A model generated the notes under the pieces. It was not told the origin of the DNA, did no database searches, and was given only the letters and a program-made list of their open reading frames with translations. From Sequoia sempervirens (lineage: Eukaryota > Streptophyta > Pinopsida > Cupressales > Cupressaceae): 64,000 bases of DNA. A program made the translations under genes and the position numbers. Positions 33,980 to 45,122 of the stretch are shown here, in pieces. Numbering within the stretch: the stretch's first letter is position 1; the number at the start of each line of letters is the position of its first letter. The stretch lies in the NCBI GenBank assembly GCA_007258455.2, contig VDFB02252616.1, positions 123,151,394 through 123,215,393 on the forward strand, read 5' to 3'.

Positions 33980-35400
33980 AATGAATCAAATTTTTAGAAG
34001 GGTGTATGAGACATCGGCTTATTACCAGGTCCCAAACATCAAATAATCCTAGTTTTTTAGTACCACCATTAGGGACAGTACAACCCACGACCCAATTAGT
34101 AAATGTTCCACTTCCTCCTCCCTTTTCGCTAGACATGTTGCCTGCTCCTAACAAAAATGATGTGGCATGGGATGTCAAAATTCCCCTTGTTACACCAATA
34201 GTTCCTGTCATTTGGGTTTCTATCCCAATTTTTTCCTTAAAGGCTATACCTAAATTCACAAGAGATGGCTCAAGAACGTCATTCGAACATTTGCAAGATG
34301 TTCCAAATGTATGTCTGGTACATGGGGTTACAACCCAAAATGTGGCTTTAAGGTTGTGTGCCGCCTCTTTCAGGGGTAGGATACTGGATTGGTACCACAC
34401 ATTTCTGGAAAAAAAATTTAGTACCTAGGATGAACTTGGAGATCCTTTTTACCAGATATTTTCAAATTAGGGAGACCAATCATCACTATATTATCAACTC
34501 TCGGTCATAAAGAAAGCCTGCACGAAGCCATGGCTGACTTCAATGCTCAATTCCATACAAGCTGGCAGAGGATTCAAGTTGATATCTGCCCATTTCCTGA
34601 TCTGGCATTCATGTTCTACTTGAATTCTATCAATCCTGACATTTCAATGATGATCTAGTCTCTCGGTGGAACCACACTATCGAGTGCATATAGCGTCACT
34701 CTTAAAGTGGAGAACAATTTGATAGACATTGGGAAGTTGTCACCTTAGCCTATCATTCCCATAGTTCCAAAAATATTGGTTCATGCTCAGGAGATGCCTT
34801 CTACCAGTACACTGGCTCCTCTTCAATCCATGTACACATATTCAAGCACACCGCAAAATGTTGCCTCCACATCTGGCTCTTCAAAGGAAGAGATGGGTGA
34901 GTTCAAGGAGATGTTGTAGACTATTGTTAATGAGATAACCATTATCAAGCACAATCAAGTCATACCTCTGAAGCTTACTTACTAGAATTATCAAGGTGAA
35001 AGGTCCTCTTACCATCAAAACTAGTTCCATGGAGGCGCTCATGCCAATCCACAGGCCCAAACAATAAATCAAATGGTATCGATACCCAATCTGTTGCAGA
35101 GCACTAATCTAAGTTCGAGCAGAGAGATGACCACATGACAAAACAATTTAGCAGATGACACCAATCCCTGGTGCTTCCCTTGCGGTGATTCACACATGCC
35201 CCAAAACTGCCCACATGGCAACCTACAACAAAAGGTGGCGAAGCAGCGCAACCAAGCTACAACATTAGATCTTGGAAGCTATGTGTACACCTCTTCGCAA
35301 ATGCATAATGTGGTACTCATCACACAAATGCAAGGGATGTCACTAGAGCAAGAAGCAAACATCACTCCTGATCATGCTCTCTTCTCATGGATGTAGAAAG
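33980..35400 (+). pseudogene. Tat-A gag
   Basis: Gag in at least two frames. The first ORF (34006-34428) reads IPKFTRDGSRTSFEHLQDV and then ALRLCAASFRGRILDWYHTF, the gag-domain signature with its conserved W and F. The next frame continues with AQFHTSWQRIQVDI and LNSINPDISMM. A proline/glutamine-rich stretch follows, then a zinc knuckle C-x2-C-x3-H-x4-C (CFPCGDSHMPQNC) at about 35172-35210. The opposite-strand ORF at 33978-34400 is a shadow of it. Frameshifts near 34430 and stops make it inactive. Confidence 0.8.
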
Positions 35401-36410
35401 AAGAAGCGGTATTTTCCAATGATGCATCCACATCTAAAACACCAAAAGTACAATCTAACTACAACACTCAATCGAAGAGGAGATTACGGGTTAACCATTC
35501 ATCCCACAACTAGTCAATAAGCAACCTAAAGGTACTCCTGACCAATCACCTAGTACCTTTGGAGCATTACCGCAATTCCCACTGCAAAAGGAAATTTTTA
35601 TAACAAGAGCCAAGGAGCAGAAACCTTTGAATCCACCACCATTCAATGTGGTGGAACAATTGAAGAAATCCTCCACTAATGTGTCTCTATGGAATATTTT
35701 ATCCATCCTAGAACAAAAGACGCTAATACAGAAGGCTCTCCGGGAAGATGTAAGCGCAACAGCAATGGAGCAGTCCCCCAAAACAAGGGTTGTTGATCAA
35801 CCATCTTCAGCCAAAGTTCTTACAAATAGCACACTAGAAGCCCCTGCTAGGGTAAGAGATAAGTCGAAGCCTCAACCCTTCTTCTTAACTCTCATTATAG
35901 GGTAGAAATTATTACACAACACCATGATTGATTTTGGTGCTAGCACCACAGTTATGCGTAAACAGATAGTTGAAGCTTTAGAACTTAGCTATGAACCCTT
36001 AACAAGAGGAGTGATCTAGCTTGATGGAAACAGAGCCAAAACTATAGGTGTCATCAAAGAACTTCCCTTGACCCTATTCGCTTGCCCTAGTATCACAGTT
36101 TCGCAAGACACCATGATCATAGATGTTCCCCCCATGTTCGGCCTCTATCTATCCTAAGAATTTACTTCAAAAGTGGCCAGATATTTGTCCCTAGACTGGT
36201 CACATTTGATCCTTAGAACCAAGCATGGTGCAAATATGAAGATAGAATCTGAAGCTTTACATTCAGAACATGTACCTAATGAAGCCATGATCAATTTTGA
36301 ATTCGTGCACACCTCTATCACCAAGCAAGAAATGTATTGCGTTGAGCTACTAGAAGATGAAAACTTGACCAAAGACAGGAATGATCAACAAGATGTTCTT
36401 TTGAGTTAGC
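35401..36410 (+). pseudogene. Tat-A protease region
   Basis: A frame with few stops from 35627 to 36408. The aspartic-protease active site reads NTMIDFGASTTVM at about 35920-35960 (family D-x-G-A), where it would cleave the polyprotein. A second block (VPPMFGLYLS) and ARYLSLDWSHLIL near 36175 follow, typical of the protease C-terminus in this group. The frame runs to 36408 with only three stops, then shifts by one base into the aRNH frame at about 36420. Confidence 0.8.
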
Positions 36411-36420
36411 ATATAGATAC

Positions 36421-36840
36421 CAACCAAAGGTGGTCAAAGCCTCAAAACCATGGATGTTGCACTTTGATGGAGCAAGATGCAAGAATGGTGCAAGAGATAG
36501 GATATGTTTAATGTCTCTACAGAATGAAAAAACATTGAGGTCTTTCCACTTTCAGTTTGCTTGCTCAAACAATGAATCTGAATACAAAGGACTAGTGCAA
36601 GGTATCAGCCTTGCGGAATGGATGGGCATAAAACAACTAATGGTGTTCGGAGATTCTAAACTACTAGTCAATCAAGTCTGAGGAATTTTTGTGGCCAAGA
36701 ATGTCTACATGTGATCCTATAGACATTGAGTTTGGGATCTGATTGAGGTTTTTGAATCCTTCAACATTCAGATGGTGCCCTGATAATAGAATACAGATGT
36801 GGATCTCATGGCATCAATCAGATCTTAATTCGATCCCACC
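36421..36840 (+). pseudogene. Tat-A archaeal-type RNase H (aRNH)
   Basis: An RNase H of the RVT_3/archaeal type, a nuclease that removes RNA from RNA-DNA hybrids. All four acidic positions survive: D at 36466 (LHFDGARC), E at 36580 (NESEYKGL), D at 36652 (FGDSKLL) and D at 36802 (DVDLMAS). The N-N-x-x-E-Y and G-D-S contexts are diagnostic. It is not the gypsy RNase H, which lies after RT at about 38180. Its place between protease and RT is unusual: in described angiosperm Tat elements it follows RT and RNase H. Stops occur at 36681 and beyond. Confidence 0.85.
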
Positions 36841-38095
36841 TTCGATCTCATTCACAACAAACACTCTATACAAGTGATAGTCCAACTGGCGATTCTAGAC
36901 AATGACCAAAGCTAGCAGGTGTTTGAGAGTGATGAACACATTGCCTCATTCATCCAGCAGTCAGGAGAATTTGTTGATCAATTCCAACCAAAGATTGTTG
37001 AAGCCTATGAAGGACAGATCATCCAGTTGAAAACCAACAAACTCCCAAAAGGATTGGTCACTCTCAAGAACCTTTTCGATTGTCACGATGCAAGAAATGG
37101 AAAACAAAATTTTGTAGTAGACAAAGGTGACTATGCGGACCTTTGGGTCGTAGATGGAAGAAAGTTCAAGTTAGGAAGGATGTCCTGCATCGTGATAAAG
37201 AAAGGCTTATCGATTTTTGCAAAAAATATGGAGTGGTGGTCTAGTCATATGATGATCTCAGGGGATATGATCCCGATATCATCCAACATACAATAGAGTT
37301 GGTGGAATGTACAAATCCTATTTTCTAAAAACAAAGACCAATCAATCCCAAGATTGAAGCACTAATGGTGCAAGAATTAACAAAGCTAATCTAGTCAAGG
37401 ATTGTCTTCTCAAGCAAGCATAGCACATGGATATCCAATTCAATCTCGATCTGAAAATAAAAATGGAGATATTCTCCTATGTGTGGACTTTTGAGACCTA
37501 AATAGAGCATCCCTGAAAGATCATTACCCTCTACCTTTAATGGAGTCAATCTTGCAAACAGTGGCAAGATCAGAGATGTTTTCCCTGTTAGATGGCTTCT
37601 TTGGTTACAATTAGATCTGGGTCAAAGAGAAGGATCAACATAAGACAACATTCACTACCAAATGGGGAGCGTTCGCATACGCTAAGATGTTGTTTGGCCT
37701 CTCAAATGTAGGAGCTACCTTATAGCGTGAAATGGATATTCCTTTCAGTGAATTAATCAAGAAGATTATCCTAATCTATTTGGATGATCTAATGGTGTTC
37801 TCCAAGTCCAAGGATGATCATTTTGATCATCTTGAGACGATGTTCAAGAAATGCCAAGAGTTTGGGATATTCCTAAACCCAAAAAAATGTGTCTTCGGAG
37901 TACCGCAAGGAAAACTACTAGGGCACGCAGTGTCTAAAGAAGGAATTTCAATTGATCCTGAGTGAGTAAAAGCAATCAAACAGCTTCCCCTCCTGGTCAA
38001 CAAGAAAGGCATTCAGTCCTTCTTGGGGAAGGTAAATTTTTTTAGCAAATTTATTTCAATTTTGTAAGAATAATTAGGCCAATTACCCTAATGTT
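36841..38095 (+). pseudogene. Tat-A reverse transcriptase
   Basis: The RT leader carries DLRGYD-like and QRPINPKIEAL blocks at about 37250-37365, and frames shift several times. The palm motif is intact: YLDD at 37777 within LIYLDDLMVFSKSKDDHFDHL. It is followed by FLNPKKCVFGVPQGKLLGH and IQSFLGKVNFF, the thumb/connection of gypsy RT. The DNA polymerase would copy element RNA. Stops at 37666, 37723 and elsewhere show it is dead. Confidence 0.85.
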
Positions 38096-38620
38096 GAAAA
38101 ATTCAAATGGACAAAAGAAGCCAAAGAATCCTTTAAGAAAGTCGATGATGTTATCTCTTCCACTCCTGTTTCTGGTCAACCCATACCTATCAAAGGACTT
38201 CATAATTTATGTATTCAATAGCAATTCAAGCTTTGCTACTGTCTTAACTCAGAAGGATGACGAGGGAAAGGGAGAACATCCATTTGCATTTCACTCCCGA
38301 ACCCTAAAGGAATATGAAAAAAAACTACAATTTTGTGGAGAGGTAGGCATTTGCAATAGTTAAGGGGCTCAAGAAGTTTTGACACCTAATCTCCTGCAAT
38401 AAGGTGATTGTCTATGTTGCACATTCTAGTGTGCGTGAATACATCATGGAGGTAGAAATCACCGAGAAAAGATCCAATTGGATCACCAAGATCCTCGAGT
38501 ATGACATTGAGGTTAATCCTACAAAGACTGTCTAAGGAAGGGGACTATGTGAATACCTTGAGCATGATGAAGAAGTGGCCACTGAAGAAGAATAACCAGG
38601 GTTGGTCCTAATGAACAAGT
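38096..38620 (+). pseudogene. Tat-A gypsy-type RNase H
   Basis: The usual RNase H after RT: FIIYVFNSNSSFATVLTQKDDEGKGEHPFAF and SRTLKEYEKKLQFCGEVGI (broken up here by frames) at about 38198-38350. The first catalytic aspartate appears replaced (VFNSN for xxDAS). The 3' half, through about 38600, is badly frameshifted. The element thus has two RNase H domains, one either side of RT. Confidence 0.7.
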
Positions 38621-38779
38621 CAGAATATGAAGGTTGTTGGCTGGTAGATAGAATAAGATTTATGCATACAATAAAATATCCATTGGGCCTTCCTTCTTAG
38701 AAGAGGAGATTCTACTGGCTACAAAATAGCGGATTCACGCTCATTGAATGGATCATGTTCAAGAGAAATTTCAATGGCA

Positions 38780-39655
38780 TTCTATTGTGATGTATTACCA
38801 TAGAGCAAGTAAAAAGGATCCTTGACACTTACCACAATAGTTCCACGGGCAGGTATTTTTTCACAAAGACAACTGCCATCAAAATCATGTGTGTGGGGTA
38901 CTTTTGGCTGACTCTATTTCATGATTCCTACTCCTTGGTAAAAACTTGCAAGGAATGTCAATTATTTGCAGGAAGAAGAAATAATTTTGCAATGCCTCGC
39001 AATCTGATAGTGGTTGATGAGCCATTTTCATAATGGGGTTTGAACTTCATCGGAATGATCAACCCAGCATCCAACGCAGGACATAAATGGATCTTAACGG
39101 CCACATATTACTTCATGAGATGGACCGAAGTTGCGCCACTAAAGAATGCAACAAAGGCAGAGATAGTAGATTTCCTAGAGGAACTGGTGAGGAGATTTGG
39201 TCCACCCAAAACTATCATCTTTGACAATGCTAAAGCTTTCCTAGGCTCCAAGGTAAGTCAATTCGCACTTACAGCATATTCCTTAAAACATTGTCAAATT
39301 ACTACCCGCAGGGGAATGGCTTAGTCAAATCAACAAACAAGAATTTGGTCCAACTCCTCAAAATAATTGGGTCAAAATACCAAAGGGAGTGGCATAAGAA
39401 CCTCTAAGCAGCACTCTGGGTGGATCACATAACTCCAAAGTAAGTCCTCAAGACTTCACCATATGAGCTAGTTTATGGAAAAGAGGCATTATTGCCTATC
39501 TCTATGGAGATTCTAGTGTTGCAATTGCTAAAATCCCTCGAGGTGGAGAAAAACAGCGCAATGGAGGTGTGGTTAGCCGAGTTGCTAGAAGTACATGAGA
39601 AAAGGGAAAAGTCCCTAATAGCCCTGACTAACCGTTAGCAAGTGGTTAAAAGGTG
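38780..39655 (+). pseudogene. Tat-A integrase, 5' part
   Basis: A zinc-finger-like segment with KTCKECQLFAG near 38944 precedes the catalytic core in the frame 39040-39324: NFIGMINPAS, GHKWILTATYYFMRW, RRFGPPKTIIFDN. The first catalytic aspartate reads Y (family T-D-Y-F, here T-Y-Y-F), the second is kept (FDN), and the glutamate after YYPQGNGL reads K. Two of three catalytic residues are therefore lost. The frame continues to 39655, where the 4.2-kb solo LTR interrupts it. Confidence 0.8.
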
Positions 39656-39660
39656 GTTTG

Positions 39661-42600
39661 TGTTGGCGTAAAATCTAACACCTATGGAGTGCAGGTTTGT
39701 ACGGATAGCTATGTACACTATGCAATGAGTGCTCTTCAAATTAGGAGGGGAAGCTCCCTCGTTGTGCTGGAATGCATGGAAAAGAAAATTAATCTAAGTC
39801 CTATCTTTTTGTTCTCAGCTGGAAGAGGCACAAGGTTAAGAAAACCAAGAACTTTGCAGCTAAGGATTTTCTGGTTTCGCAGATTATTAACTACAACTAA
39901 GCTAACTACTTTAAATCTATCCAGTTTCCTCAAGAAAACAGAGCATGAGGAAATGGAGCAGGGATGATTATAGACGATAAACGTGTTTACATTCTCTACT
40001 TGAAGGCAAGGTGGCACATCTATCAGCTCAATCTAGACAAGTTTATTGGGCACAGAACAGATTTAAGAATTTACCATGACAATCTCATGAAACCCTATGT
40101 GGCATAACAATTGATAATAATAGTAAAGACTTCACAAAATAGATTTATCATCACAATCTCATGAAACCCTATGTGGCATAACACTTGATCATAATGATAA
40201 AGATTCACAAAATAGATTTATCACCGTAATTTCTCAAAACCCTATGTGGCATAACGATTGATCACAATGGTAAATATACATAAAACAGATTTATCATCTC
40301 AATCTCTTGAAACCCTATGTGGCATAACAATTGACCTCAATGGTAAATATGCACAAAAACATAAAGAATTCACCATTACAATTGCATGAAACCCTATGTG
40401 GCATAACACTTAATCGTAATAGTGAAGACACGTGAAAAAATACCAAAAGAGCAATATTGAGGGCAAGGTAGGTGCAGCATATATTTCTCTCTCAAGCAAA
40501 AGTTATTTACAAATGAGCAAAAGCTCTTATTTATATACATCAAGGTGTAGGGAACCCTAAAATCACCTTGAGTCATCTACAGTTCTTGCAATGCATGCAA
40601 GATTTGCTGCCAAACCCTAATGAAGTAAACTATACAGTCAACTGGAAACTACCATCAGTTAACCGAAACACCTAATCTAAAAATGGACAATTGTGCGAGC
40701 ATGCACGTCCTTATTGAAAGCGAGTTAACTGGAAGACTACCATCAGTTAACGTAAAACCCTAAATGAAACTCCAAGTGTGTAAAGCTGATCTCATAATAG
40801 ATATGCATGTGATGAAACATCGAGTTAACTTGAAAGGGTAACGCCAAGTTTAACTCCTGCATATAATGTCTATCCTGAGAGGTGGGAACTGTTTACTATG
40901 TGTGATCTCGAGCAATCAATCCCTCAATGGCTGTCAACTGCATCAGCATCTGAATGTCAGCAACTTGAGCAATCTTGGCAATCTTTGCACACTCAAACTA
41001 GCATTTCACTAACTGGCAACTTCGGCGGCTCCATAACTAAAGTGATAGCCAATATCTTTTCTGCAGCTTTATACAAATCGGTCTCAGCTTTTCTAACGAA
41101 ATCATGAATTAAGACCGATTTGGTCTTGAATTCAGTCTGTGTGTACTGTACTCTGAAAAACTCGCTGACTGTGAACACCTATATTCTGACAACTTTTCTG
41201 GAAAACTAAAATAGCCTTTCGAAGAGTTATTTTCGAAAAACTGAGATATGGGTTTTGTCCAGAAAAAGATTCTAAGACAACCCAGAATGTCGGATTTGCG
41301 AAAATTTGACTTCTACTCGACCATGCAAGGAATTTTCAGTTGAGAAGATTAGAAACTCGAGAACTGATGCTTTGGAGTAAATTTTCCAAAAATTTGGCAC
41401 ATGGGTTTTCTCGAGGAAGCTATTCGAATCAACCCAGATGATTTGTTTTGTCAAAAGTCGCCAATTCTTGAAACATGCGAAAGAATTTAAGACCGAAGAT
41501 AGAAGTTTTTAGTGCTTTGCTTCTGCTAAAATCGCCATCTTGTCTGAAGTTTGCTGATAATTTTGACTTTTACCTCCAAGGAAAATGTTTTGATGTCTTC
41601 GCCAATGATTGTTGATGAAGAATTTGCCTTTGGTTTGCTAAAATTCGCCTTTGCTTGAGAAATATGAATTTCTCTTGAAAATACGCCTTGTGAATGAAGA
41701 AAAATGAATTTTGCTTGAAAATACACCTTTGCTTTGAAGAAAAACGAATTTCTCTTTAGCTTTGTGAATAATAAATGAAGATGGCACCATGCTAAAAGAA
41801 GATGAAATTCGCATCAATCTGATAACTGCAAGAACTCAAAACCCTAACAAGAATAGAAAATCTCTGATTGGTTGCCTTTCAGTTGAACTACCACTGACTG
41901 GAAGTTTGGATTTAAATAAATAATAAAATATTTATTATCATGCAATTAGCAAAGGCGCCAAAAATAGAAAATCGCCATTTTTAATGCTAAAATTGCAAAA
42001 TAAATATTTAATATTTTGAACTTCAGTTGACAATTCGAATGAAGCTTTATGATTCATTGTTAGGCTTCACCGATTCTGAAAAGTCATCTCTTGAGCTCAT
42101 AGGCGTCCATTTGCTCAAGATACTTCACTTTTTATTAACTTCCTATTTTATAGCTGACAGCAAAGTCACGACTGGCCAACTTCGACACTGATTTTCGGGT
42201 GACTGGGAGATGCTGAGACTGATCTGGAGAATTCATCGAAAAGCCTACTGACCAAGGAAGAAATGTCTGCTGGGAGACACAACTACAAAATCCATCGTTT
42301 AACACCTTGAAAAATTAGGCGCCCCTGATTAAATTGCTTTACAGGTTCCAGACTTAGCCATTTTCCTAAACTGCCATCTGACACTTCAAATGGCTGTTGA
42401 CGGTGAACGGTGAACCCTACTGACAGGAAACAAAACTCACTGCATGAATGGGGATATTCTGCATCCAAAAATTGTATGCACGACACCTGAAAGTTGTGTT
42501 AAAGGCCTCAAAAGTAAAAGCACCCCTGGCTCTTAGTTGCACTGATGTCATTTTGATGAAAATCAAACTTCCATCCAAGTACCCTACTTTGACCACTGAT

Positions 42601-43880
42601 ATCTGGAGCTGGGATGACCCGATTCAAGCCCTATCTGTTTTAACGGACAGCCAAAAGGACCTACAAGGGAAGTCTCTGGAGGTGACGAGGCAAGAAAACT
42701 GCTTCTAAGACCTCAAAATTTCTAGTGCGTATTTTAATTAAAATTACCGCTCTAGACTTAGCCATTTTCTGGACATCATCACTTTGCAGTATTACACCAA
42801 AGACCTCGCACGTACGAGTGACTGCCAAATCCCGAAGGCTAACGGCTAGGCTCGTTGGATAGATAAAGTGATTATGCTCAATAGTTGTGAAGACTTTGAA
42901 CGCGAACGGGCTCATCTGACTGGCCTAAAGGCTAGGCGCCTTTAGACTATGAAAATACACTGAAAATCGTTTGTTGTTTCACCCGTGAAATTATGTGCTT
43001 GGTAGAATCTCTGCTACGACCACCTGGAATGTTGGATCGACAAGCAGAATGGTGCGTTGCGAAGCTAGGCTAGAATATTACTGATGTTAGGAAGACTCTA
43101 TCTGCAAATTTTTCCATCTGGAGGGTCCTTTAAGCCAGCGCCCCTGAGCTGTACTTGCACTGGGAACAAACGGAGAAGCTCAGAAACGTGAAAACTCCAT
43201 TTTAAGTTGATCTTTGGATGACTGTTGCCGGAATTCTGGGATTCGGATGACTATGTTTGATATCTCGTTGGATAAGCAGACTAGTCGTAAACCAATTGAC
43301 TGTATTCGCCATCAGAAATACCAAAATTTACCCCCTCTATTAGATGGGCGCCCTTAGGCTAGAGGCGCGCTTTTGCCTGGAAAAGACAAATTTCTCACAT
43401 TTGGAAATTTAGGGATTTCAACTTCTGACGCTGATTGCCGAAGCTGTGGGTCTCGGAAAGTTTTGCTAGATAGCTGAACGGATAGCCAGACTAATTCTGA
43501 AGAGATTGACTAGATACTTGAACACTTTAAACAAGATCTTGACCTTCAACAAGTTGGGCGCCCCTGGGCTATACTTGCACTTTATGGCTTTTCCTTTGAA
43601 AAATCTTCATAAATTGACCATTGAAAACTCTGTTTCGATCATTGAAATCATCATGTGCAATGTGAAACGCCGTCGTGGGATGCTCCTCCATCATGAAAAG
43701 CTCCATTCTGAGTCTCTACCTCAGGTTCTGATCAATAAAACTGGCTTTGACTGACAAAATATTGACAAAAACCCCATGCTTGATATTGCCCAAAACTGTA
43801 TTTTACAACATTTTAACAAAGTTTAGACTTTTTAATGCAAAATGCCTTGATGAAGCAAAAAATTTGGTTTGGGTACAACA
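39661..43880 (+). repeat. Giant solo LTR (4.2 kb) in Tat-A integrase
   Basis: A 4,220-bp segment between perfect GTTTG repeats (39656-39660 and 43881-43885). It starts TGTTGGCG and ends GTACAACA. Leaving it out with one GTTTG restores a continuous integrase frame on both sides, which fixes its limits to the base. It holds no gene. Inside are five 74-bp tandem repeats (40040-40440), a TATA-like TATTTATATACATC near 40527, A/T-rich simple repeats near 41640-41760, and several GGCGCCCCT modules between 42310 and 43570. It therefore looks like the LTR of a very large element reduced to a solo copy. No relative is in the window. Confidence 0.85.
40040..40440 (+). repeat. Tandem array, five units of about 74 bp
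   Basis: The phrase AACCCTATGTGGCATAAC recurs at 40091, 40165, 40239, 40311 and 40390 (spacing 74, 74, 72, 79). The sequence between is diverged but alignable (ATTTATCA, AATGGTAAA). It lies about 90-450 bp upstream of the TATA-like site in the same LTR, the usual place for repeated enhancer elements. There are no CRISPR-like identical repeats with unique spacers. Confidence 0.85.
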
Positions 43881-43885
43881 GTTTG

Positions 43886-44106
43886 ACAAGAAGATGTTCA
43901 ACCAAGGCCTAAAATGCGAAGACTTGGTGCTAAAATATAATGAAAGGGCCCCAAATTCAGGCTAGCGTGGAAAGTTTGACAACCTCTGTGAAGGCCCATT
44001 CAGAATAACTCAATGCAAGGAGCACAATACATATGAGTTAGAAACTATGGAAAAAGAAGCACTCGGAATTCTGGTCAACGAAATTCACCTGAAGATATTC
44101 AATTAA
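43886..44106 (+). pseudogene. Tat-A integrase, C-terminal part
   Basis: It resumes the frame cut at 39655 and reads KCEDLVLKYNERAP, CEGPFRITQCKEHNTYEL and LVNEIHLKIFN with stop at 44104. This is the C-terminal DNA-binding part of gypsy integrase. The second part is followed by 375 bp of non-coding sequence before the antisense gene. Confidence 0.8.
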
Positions 44107-44480
44107 GATTTCTTTCCATACCCATGTAAATATGTTTATATTTTTTTCCTTTCTTTCCCTTTTATTTTGTTGGCCGGTCTTTTTATTTTATCCTGTGGTT
44201 TGAGGAAAAAGGAACAAGTGACCCATTATTGCTAAGAGTAAGGGAAATGAACTCATAGCTTAATAGAACAAAAAATTAAACACCCATATGCAAAACTAAA
44301 TTCATGCATGCATGCTAAAAAAGGAAGATGGCCCAGTTGTAGAATCCAAAGGAAAACAATGAAAAGTATATTATATTTTGTTTCTTTTATATATTTTAAA
44401 AAAATCCTTTTTAGGCATGTATACAAAAAGGGACTAATTACTATGAAATTTTTTTACAGAAAAAAGAAAAATATAGGTCT

Positions 44481-45122
44481 TCAATTCACGGCATGAGCAG
44501 TAGCAACAGATGCATCAATGGTAGTGTCCACAATATCCTCATCAACAGGGGCATTAGTAGCAGTAGCATCATCCAATGGAGCAAAGGTAGGTGGAGGGAA
44601 CACCAGGTTCCTGAAGTCTGTGTACCAGTCGATGTCATAAAATAGCACCACATTGTAGATGTGAAACAGGAAGTGGTAGGCTTGAGTTACCCTCTGGTGG
44701 TGTTCATCTCGCGTTTGGAGGTGAAAGCCACTCAAAAATGGCAGCCACGACACAACCGCATCCTCTTCTATAAACCTTTGGAGGTCGCTTACAGTCAGAA
44801 TTCCCCCACCACATGCATCATTTGCAACGACCTCATCGAGGTCATTTAGGTATTTCTTGGGGAAAATTTCCTTCACCGGATAAAGAATCAATGGCTTGGT
44901 AATTCCTATATCTAGCATGGAGGTGACAAAGTGTGAGCACACGCCAGTGTTAACTCGATACTTTTCCTCATACTAGAGGCAGTCCTGTCCCAAGACCCAT
45001 TTAATGGCTATGATGGACAACGAATGCTTGTTCTTTGTCATCCTTTTTAAATACCTAGTAGAAATCTCGCCTAAGAAGGCAGTCTATGACTTGTGTAACA
45101 CTGGCCTAATTGGGGTGTTCAT
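44481..45122 (-). pseudogene. Tat-A antisense gene
   Basis: A minus-strand frame of 213 codons from an ATG at 45122 to a stop at 44481, broken by only two stops; its longest open part is 153 codons. It reads NTPIRPVLHK near the start, then ISTRYLKRM, LILYPVKEIFPKKYLNDLDEV (in pieces), then DLQRFIEEDAVVSWLPFL, and an A/D/T-rich acidic tail. No family is recognised. An antisense ORF in the same place between integrase and 3' LTR is known from the Tat-lineage maize element Grande (gene23); the match here is by place and size only. A TATA box lies 163 bp upstream on the same strand. Its function is unknown. Confidence 0.65.

Noticed and set aside
33978..34400. 140-codon minus-strand ORF opposite Tat-A gag
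   Set aside because: It mirrors the gag frame on the other strand, and the gag-domain motifs are in the plus frame.
40040..40440. Tandem repeats as a CRISPR array
   Set aside because: Units are diverged and adjoining, with no unique spacers, in plant retroelement DNA.
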